Source: Lutjanus erythropterus (lineage: Eukaryota; Chordata; Actinopteri; Lutjaniformes; Lutjanidae). Taken from it: 64,000 nucleotides of DNA. The stretch spans positions 21,468,695 to 21,532,694 of the forward strand of contig CM034606.1 of assembly GCA_020091685.1 (NCBI GenBank). Direction: 5' to 3'. How positions within the stretch are numbered: position 1 is the stretch's first letter; the number at the start of each line of letters is the position of its first letter. Made by a program: the position numbers and the translations under genes. A model generated the notes under the pieces. It made no database searches and was not told the DNA's origin. It worked only from the letters and a program-made list of their open reading frames with translations. Shown here piece after piece: positions 11,151 through 23,600 of this stretch.

Positions 11151-13304
11151 CTTGCTGACGTTGATGCATTGCAGCGACGGGCCAAAGCTGTCAGTGTAGC
11201 GTCTACAGATGGAAAAGTTGCTCTTCTTTTTTTTGCATTTCTAGTATTTTTGGCTGCCCCCATTGGTGGATACATGTCATTTTGACAAGAGCTCTGGGAT
11301 TTTAACTATTGAAGTGCACTTGCCAAATCAACCAGCGCAGACATTTAGGAAATCAAGTCGATGTCAAGATGAAATCAAGATCCCTTTCAGATCACATTCT
11401 GGTCACGATAAACGCAAAAATTACTTTTTTTTGTATTCTTCCCGTCCATCCAAATCAAATCATGTTTTCTGGCTTGCATGCTTTCTTCTTCAAACAAAAT
11501 ACGACATGTGATTTACCAGTTTCAACCAATGATATCATGACATCCACCCATTAATCACTCTTCAACTTTTATCAACACAGAGCTAAGATTCATCAGTGAG
11601 CCAGTTAACAACAGCATGGTATGGTTATGATACACCCACTTTTCAGTGTTCAAGTCAAAATCCTCCCAGTGTTCTTCTGCCTTTCTGCCCCTCCTTGTTT
11701 CACTCAGGAAAAACGACATGGAAGCTAGATGCTTTTGAAATGCTGTTATGCTCATCTGGACTTTTACAAAAAGCCTGCTGCGGGGTTTGAAAGTGTGGCA
11801 GCAAAGTCTTTAAAAGAAAAAAAGAGGGAAGTCATTGTTTAAATAAAGATGTTGCAGCCTGGGAAATGTAGTATCCAATGGTTTTGGAGCTTGATACTAA
11901 TGACTAAAAGCCAGGATATCTTCGCTTCTGTTGCTTCAGTTTCAACCATTCTTTTTCCAGTGATTGTTTTGAGTCCCTCAACTTTCTGGAACTTGTGGTC
12001 CCTTTAACAGTGCATCATTAAAGTGTGGATTCTTTAGTCAGTAAATTATCAGACTAACCCCTGGTTATGGCAGTGGGTTGAATGTGTTCCATCTGGTTGG
12101 AGGTATGCTCAAGTGAAAGGAAAAAAAACACACAGTCAAAGCTGGGTACACAGCAGAAATCCAACTCTGCTCCCCCAACCTGCCACACACCCACCCAAAT
12201 CCCAGTCAGCCCAGTCAGAATTTATAGAAAGCACATTGTGGAGAAGCTGCCTCTCCTTCTCCTTTCTCTCTTCCTTTCGTCTCCTCCTCTGCTGTGATAA
12301 TTAGTAGTGGGGTAATACGGGGGTTGAACAGAGAGAGAGTAAGGGCTCAGAAATCCCCTTTTCCACTCCGGTGGGGTAACTACAGCAAAGGCCTCCCACT
12401 CCTCACACGATCACCTCAAGCGTTTGCAGATGAAGTATGCTGAGCTTGAGCAGTTTACATGTAAAGTTAATCCAACAAAAGTGACCAAGCAGCCAAAATC
12501 CTGTGTTATAGTTTCCTTTTGGCCCATGCTGAAAAAAAGGGAGCCTATTGGTGAGATTTAAGAAAGGGAGACTCCCAGTTTGTTGTAACAGGAAAAGCTA
12601 TGTCCTAACTCACTAAGGAACATTAGAGGTGTCTGTCATGTAAGCTGAGGCTCTATAGAGAAAACCTCATCTCTATTCACCTCCATGCCTCCAACATCTG
12701 CTGCTGGGGCACTCCAGAGATCATTAACCCCTTCACTGCGCTGCACGGCTGCCTTTCTTTGTTGTAGAGAGGAATTCAGGCTGGAAAGAGAGCATGAAAG
12801 CAAACCAGGACACAACTTCTCAGAGAATTAAAGCTCTTTAAGGTCAAGTGTTGAAAGCAGAAACACAGGCAGTTGTTCACATGCACTCTCCCTAGAGTGC
12901 AGAACTACAAAACATTGTAAAAACTGTGAATAACAATGGCTTAAACAAGAAATGCCCTCCACTATAGAGGTTTGGGTACCCAGTCATGCAGTATGGGTTT
13001 CACAGTGGCTTCCACGGTGATAAATAGGCCGAGAGCGCAGTTTGAAACAAGATACCTTTTTGTGGTTTGCAACTCGTCTCTGTTTTTCTAAAACAACCCA
13101 GAAGGTTAGACTTTGTGTACGTTCTTGGATGGCTTGTGTGTGTACTCGTGTTTACATGTTCACATGCCGTCGGTGAAAGGGAAGGCCAGCTTTCTGCTGC
13201 CCAAACTGAAACCCAATCTCAGACTGACATTCTGGAAAGCCCTGAGCTCGAATTCCCCCCGACAAACTTTTATAGCCTCATTAGCCAGAATGTGAACAGG
13301 AGTT

Positions 13305-13865
13305 CAAGCTATAATATGTAACATTTTTATTTTAAAATGGTAGACGTATGTTAAATATTTTGTTAAATTGTTTTGTTAATGTATACCAAATGTTTCCAAC
13401 AAACAACAACAAACTGGGCAGACCCAGAGAAATATGTAATATCTTGAAAACAAAAGCCCACTGCTCTGAAAATAAATACTTTGGAGTTGGAGTTCAGTGA
13501 CTGCCTGCCTTAATGCCTGTCAGACTCCTTTTACATTATAGCTCAATTTAAACCATATAAACATCTTCTCCTTCTAAAAGGTTATTAACGATTTCTAACA
13601 ACTCATAAACAGACGCTAACTTATTCAGTGAAAATTCTGCATTAATTTTTACTCCAGTTAACATGACACAGACACACAAAAACAGTTATTCCGGCCCAGT
13701 ATAGACATTTCAAAGGAAAACACTGTGGCTGTAGTTATCTTAATCTCTGATGGCATATCATAGTCATGCTATGATAAATTTCAGTAAACAGATTTAGATT
13801 TCTTCTTTGACAGTGAGGAGAACAACTCCCATGATCCCACACTACCCCTAACTGCACAGCTTTAC
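13305..13865. repeat. Interspersed repeat, copy 1 of 3 (family with AAATGTTTCCAACAA)
   Basis: It shares TATGTTAAATATTTTGTT, CCAAATGTTTCCAACAA and CAACTCCCATGATC with the copies near 15780-16230 and 45735-46025. It sits immediately upstream of the last fam53b coding exon. Edges are approximate. Confidence 0.55.
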
Positions 13866-13929
13866 ACATTGAGTTTTTAAGGTAAACAAATTAACATTCA
13901 TTTTTCCTCTTTATTTTTCCTCTATACAG

Positions 13930-14283
13930 AAACTTCAGACTTTTCAGAGCTTGAGTTGCCCCGGGTTCTCAGCCAAAGATGGCTGCCAGTCAAGCCTGCC
14001 CCCTCCCACCTCTGAGACCTCCATCCACCCAGATTCAGACTTCACTGCTGTGCCCGAGCTGGGACTGGAGCCACGGCAGGAAGTGGCGGCAGATGACGAG
14101 GAAGAGGATTCATCCTACGAGGAGCTGGACAGCGACTCAGCTTGTAGCATGGACTCACGGCCCGGCTCTCCTGTAGACATCGGGGGCGGCAAACGCACCC
14201 TCTGGAAGGGTGACTGTGGGACACAGAGGGACATTTTCCAGCTGGGGGGAGAGCTGGATCTTGACCAGATTGAGAGAAACTGA
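13930..14283 (+). CDS. fam53b: fam53b (simplet), last coding exon and stop
   Basis: Acceptor TATACAG precedes base 13930. The exon opens in phase 0 with KLQTFQSLSC, equivalent to human NCQTFSSLSC, so the join to MTQ at 4287 is exact. The middle is strongly acidic (EVAADDEEEDSSYEELDSD), a conserved property of this region. The protein ends GELDLDQIERN before TGA at 14281-14283; human FAM53B ends GELDIEQIERN, the strongest single reason to call fam53b rather than fam53a or fam53c. The three exons in the window add to 1284 bases, or 427 residues plus stop. With the missing first exon the protein would be about 450 residues, against 422 in human; the excess lies mainly in low-complexity inserts of the previous exon. 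Confidence 0.96.
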   Translation, partial: KLQTFQSLSCPGFSAKDGCQSSLPPPTSETSIHPDSDFTAVPELGLEPRQEVAADDEEEDSSYEELDSDSACSMDSRPGSPVDIGGGKRTLWKGDCGTQRDIFQLGGELDLDQIERN

Positions 14284-15175
14284 ACTTTTTTATAGAAGAT
14301 TTTAAAAGAACGTGTCTGGACTGTTGTGGAAAGTTATTGGACATTGATGGTGTACCAAGAGATGACTGTTGAGAAGGGTTGTGAGAAAGAGTAGAGGAGG
14401 TTTTGGTAAACTTTGAAAGGGAAAGATAAGGAAAGTGGTAAAGATAAGAAAGGATTAAGTGATTGAGTACGTTGTGAACGAATGGCTTCTTAATGACACA
14501 TTTGCCTTGAACATTCTTACTGTTTGAATCAAAAAGCAGTGACCTTAGTTGTTTTTATTGGGTATTCAGCTTAACTCAGGAGTAGGAAAGTGAGGGTTAG
14601 TCTTAAAAGCCCCCACTGTCTTTTCAACCTGATGACCTTTCCACAGTCAGCTAACCATAGGTTTGTAGTACTGTAGCAGTAGCTGGGCTCTCCTGTATTT
14701 AGCTCAAGTTTTTGTTTTGTTTCAGAGAAAGTGGGGGCATCAAGGATGGGATGAAACAGGGGGCAGGGGGGGTAAACAACAGGAAGAAATATCTTCTCAC
14801 AGACTTCCCCTTCCCCTTTCTCTTCATCTTTAGTGCACACATTAAAATCTGATGTTTTTTTTGCTGAATGTAGGCTCGATAAGCTTTATGAGGAGTTTGG
14901 AAAATGACAGTGCCTTCTTTTGGATGCTTGCTCTCCATGTTCTCTTCAAGAAAGTAGCCTCAACCGAAGGCGCCTCTTCTGACCTTTTTTGTAGTTTCTT
15001 AATATGCAAATTGTATATTTGAATTCAACACTGAATCTCAACTTTTCAGTCCTAATATCAATGTATATTTTTCTAAGTAACTGTTTTTTTATGAGCTGTA
15101 TGTGAAGGAGCAAGAATACAGGGCCTTTCTTCTAACAGAATGGACATGAAATAAATTTACAACCTGCACTCATAC
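14284..15175 (+). other. fam53b: fam53b 3' untranslated region
   Basis: Non-coding sequence follows the TGA. A canonical AATAAA lies at 15150-15155, so cleavage is expected near 15165-15180. A weaker ATTAAA-like hexamer lies near 14842 and could give a shorter transcript. The interval is AT-rich and has no recognised repeat, as expected for a UTR. The end point is inferred. Confidence 0.65.
15150..15155 (+). terminator. fam53b: poly(A) signal AATAAA of fam53b
   Basis: A canonical hexamer 867 bases after the fam53b stop codon. It is the first AATAAA found downstream on this strand in a plausible 3' UTR context. Confidence 0.6.
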
Positions 15176-15446
15176 GTCTGGTTCAATCTCAGCTTATTAA
15201 TGAATGCTAAAGATCACTGTGGAAGATTTTCACTGTGACAGATCAAAGGTCTGAATAAGCTGCAAAGTTTCCAGCTACTCTTTAGAAGTTGCACTCGCTC
15301 CCCCACACTCACTTCCTGCATCACATTTCAGAACCATTTTACTGAAGCTCATTCATTCAAACTTCATTGTTTTGAATTTCCCCAGATGTGTTTTTGATGT
15401 CTCTTTTGTTTATGGAGCAAATCCAAAATTTGCCGTTTTCTATTCT

Positions 15447-16325
15447 AGGGATGGGTGTTATTATGATTTTACTAATATGGATACGGCTTATCAACACCAA
15501 TACTTATTGATACTCTTATTGATACTACTTTCTGGCATTGGGCTGATGTTTCTCTATGGATATTGTCTCATGCCAGTTTGGTGGACATTGCCCAACCCTT
15601 CTACTTTCCATAATTTGATGCAAAAAATATTTTCTTCTGACTGGTGTAATTAGTAACAGTGGTTGATCACCTCAACTCTCCTGGAGTTGAAAATATGAAC
15701 AACCATAAGCAACACAAAATTGGTTGTCTCTGGTTGTCAGGACAGCTCGCACATAGTTGAAACTTATAGCCTGATTCCGCAGGACATGGCATATAATGTT
15801 ATATTTAGGCTTTAAATTGTCTAAAAACACTAGATATATGTTGCATATTTTGTTGAGTTGTGTACTTACATTATCACAAATGTTTCCAACAATGTTCAAA
15901 AGCAGGGAAATCTGTAATTTATTCAAAGTAACAATGCTTTTCCTGCTGTTGCTAGGTAGTTGCCATAACATCCAGAAATACAAGGAATAGGTCAGAGAGT
16001 GAGGAAGAAAGTCATCGCATGTGACTGAATGTAATGTGAATAAAACTTCACAGTCATCACGAGCATGATTTCTGACTGAGTCATGTCAGATAGAGTTTCA
16101 TCAGCTATGGCGATTATGAAGATAGCAACTCCCATGATCTCATGACATTTCACTTCATTAAACTAGGTCTTTTGTTATTGTTTTAATGTGAGAGAGACCC
16201 CTAGCACCGGAATTTACAGACTGTGCCTTTAACGTTTGCGATAACAGTACCGTTTGTCCAGGAGCTTATCAGTTTTTGGTATTGACCAATCATAATCCAG
16301 TACTAACCTCTTGATACCCATCCCT
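15447..16325. mobile_element. TIR element (AGGGATGGGT...ACCCATCCCT) with ATTCT target duplication and nested repeat
   Basis: The element starts AGGGATGGGT at 15447 and ends with the exact inverse ACCCATCCCT at 16316-16325. It is flanked on both sides by ATTCT (15442-15446 and 16326-16330), a good 5-base target-site duplication. Inside, about 15780-16230 is a copy of the AAATGTTTCCAACAA repeat family. The ends contain GATACTCTTATTGATACT and GATACCC phrases typical of a common fish element. No transposase frame is intact. Confidence 0.75.
15780..16230. repeat. Interspersed repeat, copy 2 of 3, nested inside the TIR element
   Basis: It has the family phrases GCATATTTTGTTGAGTTGTG, ACAAATGTTTCCAACAATGT, GTCAGAGAGTGAGG and CAACTCCCATGATC. 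The copy at 45735-46025 shares most of them. Confidence 0.6.
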
Positions 16326-16330
16326 ATTCT

Positions 16331-17862
16331 TTTCACAGCTATTTGCAGCTCTTGATGAATATAGTAAGTTAGGTAAACACTTGTGTAATACCCTTATATT
16401 GCTCACCCGTCCTAAGCAAAATGACAGGAAGTCTAGACGTGGAATATCCCTGGCCAGTAACCCAGCAGTAACCAGAGGAAGTGATGTCAGGAGAAAATGT
16501 CCCAGGCCTTGTGAGGCAGGCAGGCAGACAGACAGACAGACACGTCGACCGGGCGAGTTTGTTCCTCCCTGGGATTTCCTATCATGTGTCTCTCATGTCT
16601 GTCCAAGTCGCTGAAATAAACTCAAAGCACCTGCCACCTTTTTATAAGCCTCACTCCTGCAGGGGTCTGCATTAAAGGGCTTGTGTCGTCATTATTATTG
16701 GCCACCGGGGAGGCTGGCGGCTGAAATAAAGTGATAGGGCAGATTGTTTTTCCAACACGGGGAGGAAAGCCCTGCCTGCATGACACTGTTTACGTCCAAA
16801 ACAGGATGTTCCAGCCAGTCGCAGCTTTTCCTTCGATCATGGCCTTGAAAGAAGGTGAAGTTCGACATCTCAACTCTGAGGTGTTGGCTTACACAAATGC
16901 ACACCCAAACACGTACAACACATGCACTCATTCAAAGGCCATGAAATAGATACTGAGTGTGCTAGGCTTAAAACCTGCCACCTGGCCCAGAAAACGACAT
17001 TAGCTGTCACTTTTCCTTCTTTTTCATTCCCAATGGGTGAGAGTTTGGCTCTTGATGTTGCACGAATAGCAATGAGTTGATGAAAAGGGAGACAGTGGGC
17101 TCGAATTTAGAGGATGGAAAACAAAAACGGGCAAAAAACTGGTGAAAGCCTCAGACATCTGTTCACACCTCACTCTTTTAACTTGACACAAAAGGCTGGA
17201 AACACAAAATCCCGTTGCCATCAACAGTATTGTGGTTGCACACTGCTCCCAAAGGTCAGTGAACTACACACACAAACACACACACACACGTTTCCTCTCT
17301 GGCAGGAAATGGCGGGCTGAGCAGGAGAGAGAGTTAATATCTGAGGTAAAAGCGCTATAAATAGGGAGCATTGTAGTTGTGGCTGGCAAACATAGACACT
17401 GCAGAGAGGGAGACAGGAAAGACCACGTTACACAAATTTACAGCGCCCTGGACTGCGCCGCCTCGATTACATGTGAGAAAACATTGGCTGCGTTTTCAAA
17501 GAAAGCTGTGTTTTACGCTGTCAGCAAAATCACTTGAACTATCCTTTGAGAACTTCAGAGGAGGTCAGAATACTGACATCATTTTTTGCCAGCCTTTTAA
17601 GACCTAATCTGTTGTTTATGTCCAGCTAAGTGGGATGCGTGCTTGCAACTTGCTTCAGAAGTATGTTTCTTTGATTTCTACTGAAATGCTGATACATTTG
17701 AATCTTCTTGGACTTCTCTGTGTGTTTTTGTTTGGATTGAAAGCTGCTATTTTATAGTACAGATGGGAAGTCAGAAATAGAACAGAACAACAGGGTAAAC
17801 AAGACATCATATATACTTAAAGTGAACATAAGAAGAGCCAAAGAAACAAAAAATAGCACAAA
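16331..17862. other. Intergenic stretch, low in repeats, possible regulatory sequence
   Basis: No coding exon was recognised. About 16640-16860 and 17290-17480 look like non-repetitive, mixed-composition sequence. CTATAAATAG at 17355-17364 fits the MEF2 consensus and also looks TATA-like. A CAGG/CAGA simple repeat lies at 16515-16541 and a CA run near 17268-17289. Confidence 0.4.
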
Positions 17863-18430
17863 GCAGAAGTGGGACCAAGTCACTGTTTTTCAAATCACAA
17901 GTAAGTCTCAAGTCTAAGCACTCAAGTCCCAAGTCAATCCAAGCATTTCCCATGTCCTAAACTTGGAGTTTGACTCTTAAACAAATCATAATCTGCTTTT
18001 CACCAAATGTAATGCCGTTTAACAACAGACAACAGACTTTCTTTATGCAACTTCACATTTCAAATGAACTCGTGCATGTCTGTAATTTTCGACCCGCATG
18101 TTTTACATACTATTCATTTTTTGTCGACCACTGCATAGTTTTTGTACGAGAACAAAATTATCTTTGGCATCATTTTTTTTACAACTGGAACTCTGAGTTT
18201 AATGTTAATTCTTCATGGTTCTCTCCTGAAACTTGGCTCGATGCTGTTGGATTGATTCAAACAAACAAGTCACTGAGAATGAATAGTGTTAACATTAGTT
18301 AATTCAGGAAATTAATTGACTTATGGCCCATTTTTTTTAAAAAACACACTTTAATCTTTGGGCTAGGGGGAAAGTGTCAGGTATTTTCAAGTCAAAAGGC
18401 TCAAGTCCTGAGTCACTGGTGTGAAAAGGA
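17863..18430. mobile_element. Interspersed repeat rich in CAAGTC motifs
   Basis: It begins GCAGAAGTGGGACCAAGTCA and carries repeated AAGTCTCAAGTC and CAAGTCCCAAGTCAA motifs. It ends near CTCAAGTCCTGAGTCACTGG. This layout matches a widespread teleost repeat with CAAGTC-rich ends. The interior open frames have no recognisable domains. Confidence 0.65.
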
Positions 18431-20100
18431 AAGTCAGTAGGATTTGTTTGAGCTTTCCCTAAATGCATCAGGACGTCAAATACCAACATTTGGAATGATG
18501 GAACATCCCGAGCACAGCAAAACAATGGGAAAATTAAGGAAATGCAAGCAGAGGGCAGGGTAACTTCTGTTTTGTTTTGAATATCAGTGCTAATTTCAAT
18601 AAGATCATTTACACTAAAAATGGATTTGTATGTTAGACTATGTTGATCTACATAAGCACTCTCAGTGCATGCACTATTCTCTGCTTCTGTTGTGCAGATG
18701 CATCCAGTGATTGAAACTGTCCTGTGTTTTAACATGCATTTGGTTAAATAAATATCAGATAATATTAAGAAGAAATACTTAATGTTAAATAGTTGCAAAT
18801 AATTTGATGGTGACAAATGTATGCAGAAGCCTGTTAATGATACATTCACCTCATAAATCATGATGTATGGCTTTCCAACACATGATAATGCACCAGCATA
18901 TTTTCATAACAAAGATTATTGGTATCTTAATTGATATTGGTCAATCTGGTCAAGGCAGACAATATCCACCGTATCCTAAGCCTGCTGCTGTCTGGCAAGA
19001 GATACAGAGGTATCTACTGCTGTACGGTCAGATTACAGAGCAGCTTCTTCTTCGTTTTATTTTTATTTATTCAACTAATCCATTGTATACTAAAATGTTG
19101 TTTCTTTCTGAATACTAAAAAGGAAACTATGACTTAATCTCGCTATATAACCCTGTGTTGGCATGATAAATAAATACATGATAAAGATGATGAATAAATC
19201 TACCTCATATAACTTGATCAAAAACCAGAATTTGTTGAATAAACAATATGTTAAATACGCTGTGCAGAAGTAGATCAAAATAAAAGAGCATAGAAACTGT
19301 AATAAATTATAATAAGAAGCAATAAAACAATCAAAAGAAAATTAAAGTTATAAAACAAAATGATAATTGTGTGAAAGTTGCGCTGAAGAAGGCTTTACTT
19401 CTTTGTTCAGGATTAATGAGACAAAAATGCTGAGAACGGCTCCTCCACTTTACTGAAAGTACATTTTGTGCTTTAGGTTGGTCAGATTAATCTTCCTGTC
19501 CAGGACAGCTGCGTTTGTCTGCATCTACATGTGTTCTTGTGAGTGCGTACGTGTGTTAACAGACACCTATCGTAGTTGGACAGGTGGCCGGCAGTGTCAC
19601 ATGTCACTGATTGACTAATGCTCCACTCAAAGGTGACAGAGTGCAACCCAACACTTTGTCACCATGGTTCCCATGAATGCTGCGCCCTCCCCTCCACCTC
19701 TGCATCTCAGTGTGATTTACATCTTCATAATGCGCTGTAATGAGTGGTTTTGTTGTAGGACAGCCACCCAAGAGTACCTGGAAATCCCTGTAGAATAAGC
19801 TTTTTTTTTTCCTTTTAGATATTTCTGCCATTGCATAAGCTCGCACATATGTTAAAGGCACTAAGCTCCCTGTTTGCTCTGAGGGAGGAAAAGCTCACTT
19901 CTCTTGAAGAGGACTCAGACGTGAAATCCAGTAATGAGTTGAAATCTCATGAGGAGTTTACGATCGGCTTCCTGGGTTCAAAAACAATCCAAAAACATTA
20001 AAGTTAATGCGCTTATTTAATGGTGTGAATAAGGATAAGTAGTCATCTGTTTCTCCTCCAGCAGCCGATAATTTAACCAATAGAACAACATCAGCCATAA
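18431..20100. other. Intergenic stretch, AT-rich, no gene seen
   Basis: The sequence is AT-rich with long chance open frames, including one on the minus strand that overlaps the CAAGTC repeat. About 19540-19760 is less AT-rich and free of obvious repeats, a weak regulatory candidate. No exon was recognised. Confidence 0.5.
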
Positions 20101-20129
20101 CCACTTTAAAGCATTTGCTCAAGGGGGGG

Positions 20130-20640
20130 TGTTATTTGGACGATATTTTCCATCAGTGCCATTAATTATTATACTTATGATGCAAAATGTCTCCATAGAG
20201 CAAGCAGCCTTTTCCTCGCAGCTGTCAGTTGGAGAGGGGGAGAGAGTGAGATAGTGATGGGCAGCTGATAGATGTGACCTGGGCAGTTCATGTTGTTGAC
20301 TTGACCGAGATAAACCCCGGAAAACCCAGAATTCACGCTGTAATGCTGCTCGTAAATCTTGCTCATTTTTATGAGGAGCAGATGGCAATATTGTTTGGTG
20401 TTGATTTGCTTTGCGGTATTCAACAGCAACCCTTTCAAATCAAGTGTTTTTCAAAGGACTGTCGCTGCCAGCCATACTCTCCTATTACAAGAAAAAGGAG
20501 TGCCATCAGACCACAGACTATTTGACAACACATTATGCTGCCAAGCATTTATTCCATTTTGGAAATGCGTTGCCATGCCACCCAAACATTTCTCTGTGAG
20601 CTGCAACTACAACGGTATGTGTATTATAGAAAATGAGAGA
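20130..20640. promoter_or_regulatory. Candidate conserved non-coding element
   Basis: About 500 bases lack repeats and show balanced composition. They hold several ATTA-type sites (CATTAATTATTATAC near 20160), CAGCTG E-boxes (about 20219 and 20262) and many overlapping short open frames on both strands. That texture is typical of deeply conserved developmental enhancers. No splice-bounded coding potential was seen. The call is inference; conservation cannot be tested here. Confidence 0.4.
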
Positions 20641-23600
20641 GAGGAAAGTGGGAGATGGGCAGTTTTACTCAGTGGAAGGACACGTGCTGAGAGAGAGGAA
20701 ACACATGCCCCCTTTTTTTTCCCTATGAATCCTTTTTCTTTTGTGAGCTAAAGGGTAGTACACACAGGAGGCTGCCTGTTGACTTGCTACATACACAGTG
20801 ATGACTGAGTGCCAAACAATGGGCGACTGAAATAGACATGTTGTTGCAATGGCTGGTCCACATCCATCCATCACACCAGTCACATCTGGGTCGACTAGTG
20901 CTGCCTGGAGCGCCTTCCTCCTGGTCCCGTTCCAGCGTGGCTGCTTCTCATGAATCAAGACGAAACATCAACCATGTTTTCAGTGAATATCTGCAGAAAA
21001 TAATGAACATATCCTGAGGGAAAAAACATAAAACAAATGAGCGCTGTTCCTTGACTAATATGACATTTGTCGGCCTGTCAACAAATAATGAACACCTAAC
21101 TGGCCTTACACAAGAGCGTCATCTGGATGTAGCAACTCAAGTAACCCTTTACATAAAATTGCAATAGTGCAACAGACTTAAATTTCTGTGCTTGGTTGCA
21201 TAAACCGTCTTCGGTAAAACATTTCCTAAAGAGGAGGGGTTTACATTGCTGCTATGTTCCCCAATGGTGGTCCAGGAGATGAGAGGAGTAACAATAATTT
21301 AAAGTAACCTGTGGGAAATAAAGGAAGAGAAACTTTTTTTCTGACAGAATCATTGCGAGAAAAACAGTAAACCATAGATGAAATAATGAAGAAATATGAA
21401 AATATTACTGTGGCACCAAGAAAGGAGAACATCAACAAGAGGCGACAAAACCTGACAGAGTCATGTTAACGTTTGACTAGTTAGCTACAAAATTTCTTGT
21501 GCTAACGTCGAATCTATCTATCAAATTGCACATTGTTCATAGTGTCCAGTGGGTTTTCCCTGTCCTGAAAATGTGTCTCGGTATCACCTCTTCTTCAAAC
21601 ACCATGAATTCAGCGATTGTCTTATGTTCTGGCAACACATAAGGGAATACTTTAGTAGCCAAGAGCAAATGCTTATAGATCATTTTTTCCCCCTTACAAC
21701 ATCCTAAGGAATCCTTTGAGTGATTTTATGCAACTCATTTTTTTTCTGAGGAATTCCTAGATGAAAATTTAAAGGAAACATTAACCTAAATAGTTTTATG
21801 CAACCAGGCACTGGATCATGTAAAAGCAGTGTAAACAGATCTGTATCACTGTTTTGTATAAAAGCCTTGACTTGAATCTGGCTTCAGGTCTGCTGCCCTG
21901 TCAGTTTAAATCCCTGATGTTTGTTCTCCAGATCCAGCTGACCAAAACAGACAGGGTTGAGTCAGGACACTTGAGAAAACTTGTAATCAAACTGAAAATC
22001 AGAGATTACTCGGGGGCGACTATCAGAGACAACTTCAGGATTGAGAAAACAGTCAGCACAGCTGCCGCTTGCATGCTTACCTTTGACCTTGGGTATAAAG
22101 GTGGCGGTGGTGGTGGTGGGGGCTGTCATTTCAGGAGCCTCGCCTGGTCATGGCTAATAGAGGCTGAATTGGTGTTACGACCACCTGGAGTGATAATGGA
22201 TGTGAAGTGACCTCTTGTTTGACAACAGCATTCAGTTTAACACACATTGCTTACATGCATTTGTAAGATTATACTTCAATTTCTGTTTGAAACAGTTTTA
22301 GTGATTATGCTGTTCTCTCCATGACGTTGGATGAACAGTTTTAAAAAAGGTACAAAGAAAACAATTTTCAAAGTCAGTGTTTGTTAGTAAAAGACTCCAG
22401 GGAGGATACACACCTGGCTATTATCACATTTTAAGACTTGACTAAAACATTTCAACTTTGACCTTTACAACCTGCACCTGTTCCTTGAGGTCTTTGAACT
22501 TTAAATTGAGGTGACTGACAGCAACTAAAACACACACGCATGGGCGCATATGGCAGGATGGGTTGGTGAATATAAAGCTCTGATGGTACAAAGTCTAATT
22601 TTATACATGTTACAGTCTATATAGTTTATGTTGCCACATGTCTCTGAAACTCCATACATATGAAGTGCTCTTACTCTAAGAGCACTTCATTTTTCATCTC
22701 ACAATCCCTCTTTTTCAGAGAGATGTTAGACAAAGCAGATGACCTCCTCTGCAGCATCTTTCACTCAGAGTTTATAGTACAAACACATAAGATAGATATA
22801 TCAGGGAAACAGGAAATCAATAGAGAGGGAGCTGCAGTTTTTAGTGTCCACTGCACTCATGTTGGATTCCTGTGAGTACTTATGAAATCCCCTCGTGGTA
22901 AGAGTGCTATAGGTCCATGTCCAAATGGATTTCCCAGCTCGCATGTGTTACAGTATGTGCACTCTCTCAACTTTGACTCAGCCCAAGTCCATCATTGTGT
23001 AATATTGTTTTTGCTTTCATAATATTGAGGACCACCCATTTATCCAACTATGCATTATACTTATTTGTCTTCCAGGACGTCACGTTGTTACTTCAGCCAG
23101 AAGGTTGACCTGGAAGTGGTTTTAAATGTTATGCACTTCACTATGACAGCTCAAGCATCAGAAGCAAGTGAGACCATATCCCCATCCATTACACAATTAT
23201 TTGGTGCTTGGGTTGGGTTTTTGGGCATTGGGTCTTGCACCCCCTTTCGACCATGAAAATTCAAGACACTGAAACATGATCTGTTGGTATCACTTGTAGG
23301 TAATGGCACCTATAGACAGAGATTTCAGCAATCTTATAACTTTATTGCAAATTACATTGCAACATTGATCTAGCACAAACGCATTATCACTATTATTATC
23401 ACATTATCACATCATTACTATCACTACAAAGCGGGTTCATTAAACTGCACGCATGCAGTCCAACACACACAAAGGCTGCCTCTTCTGTTGACATGAAGTG
23501 AACTCGCAGGTAATTTATGAACTACAGCTCTGTATAGATGTGTGGTGTAGATTACACAGTCAGAGTAAGAATAATAAGTCTGACGTCCACCAGATCTACT

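Larger units (their letters stand above)
4288..13929 (+). other. fam53b intron between exons at 4287 and 13930
   Basis: A 9.6 kb intron starting GTTAGC and ending TATACAG. It holds two inverted-repeat clusters (about 5205-6490 and 10858-11150), a long degenerate repeat (about 8330-9130), a GT microsatellite (7531-7565) and a repeat copy just before the acceptor (about 13305-13865). Stretches 4560-4790, 6590-6660 and 9560-9720 are less repetitive and might hold regulatory sequence. No coding exon was recognised on either strand. Confidence 0.7.

Noticed and set aside
16515-16541. CAGG/CAGA tandem units considered as a possible array
   Set aside because: Units are four bases with no spacers; it is a simple repeat, not a CRISPR-like array.
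18337-18861. Minus-strand open frame of 174 codons
   Set aside because: It overlaps the CAAGTC-rich repeat, has no recognisable domain and no splice or promoter context. A chance frame in AT-rich DNA is more likely.
20359-20751. Plus-strand open frame of 130 codons
   Set aside because: No protein family recognised and overlapping frames exist on both strands; it lies in a candidate non-coding element.
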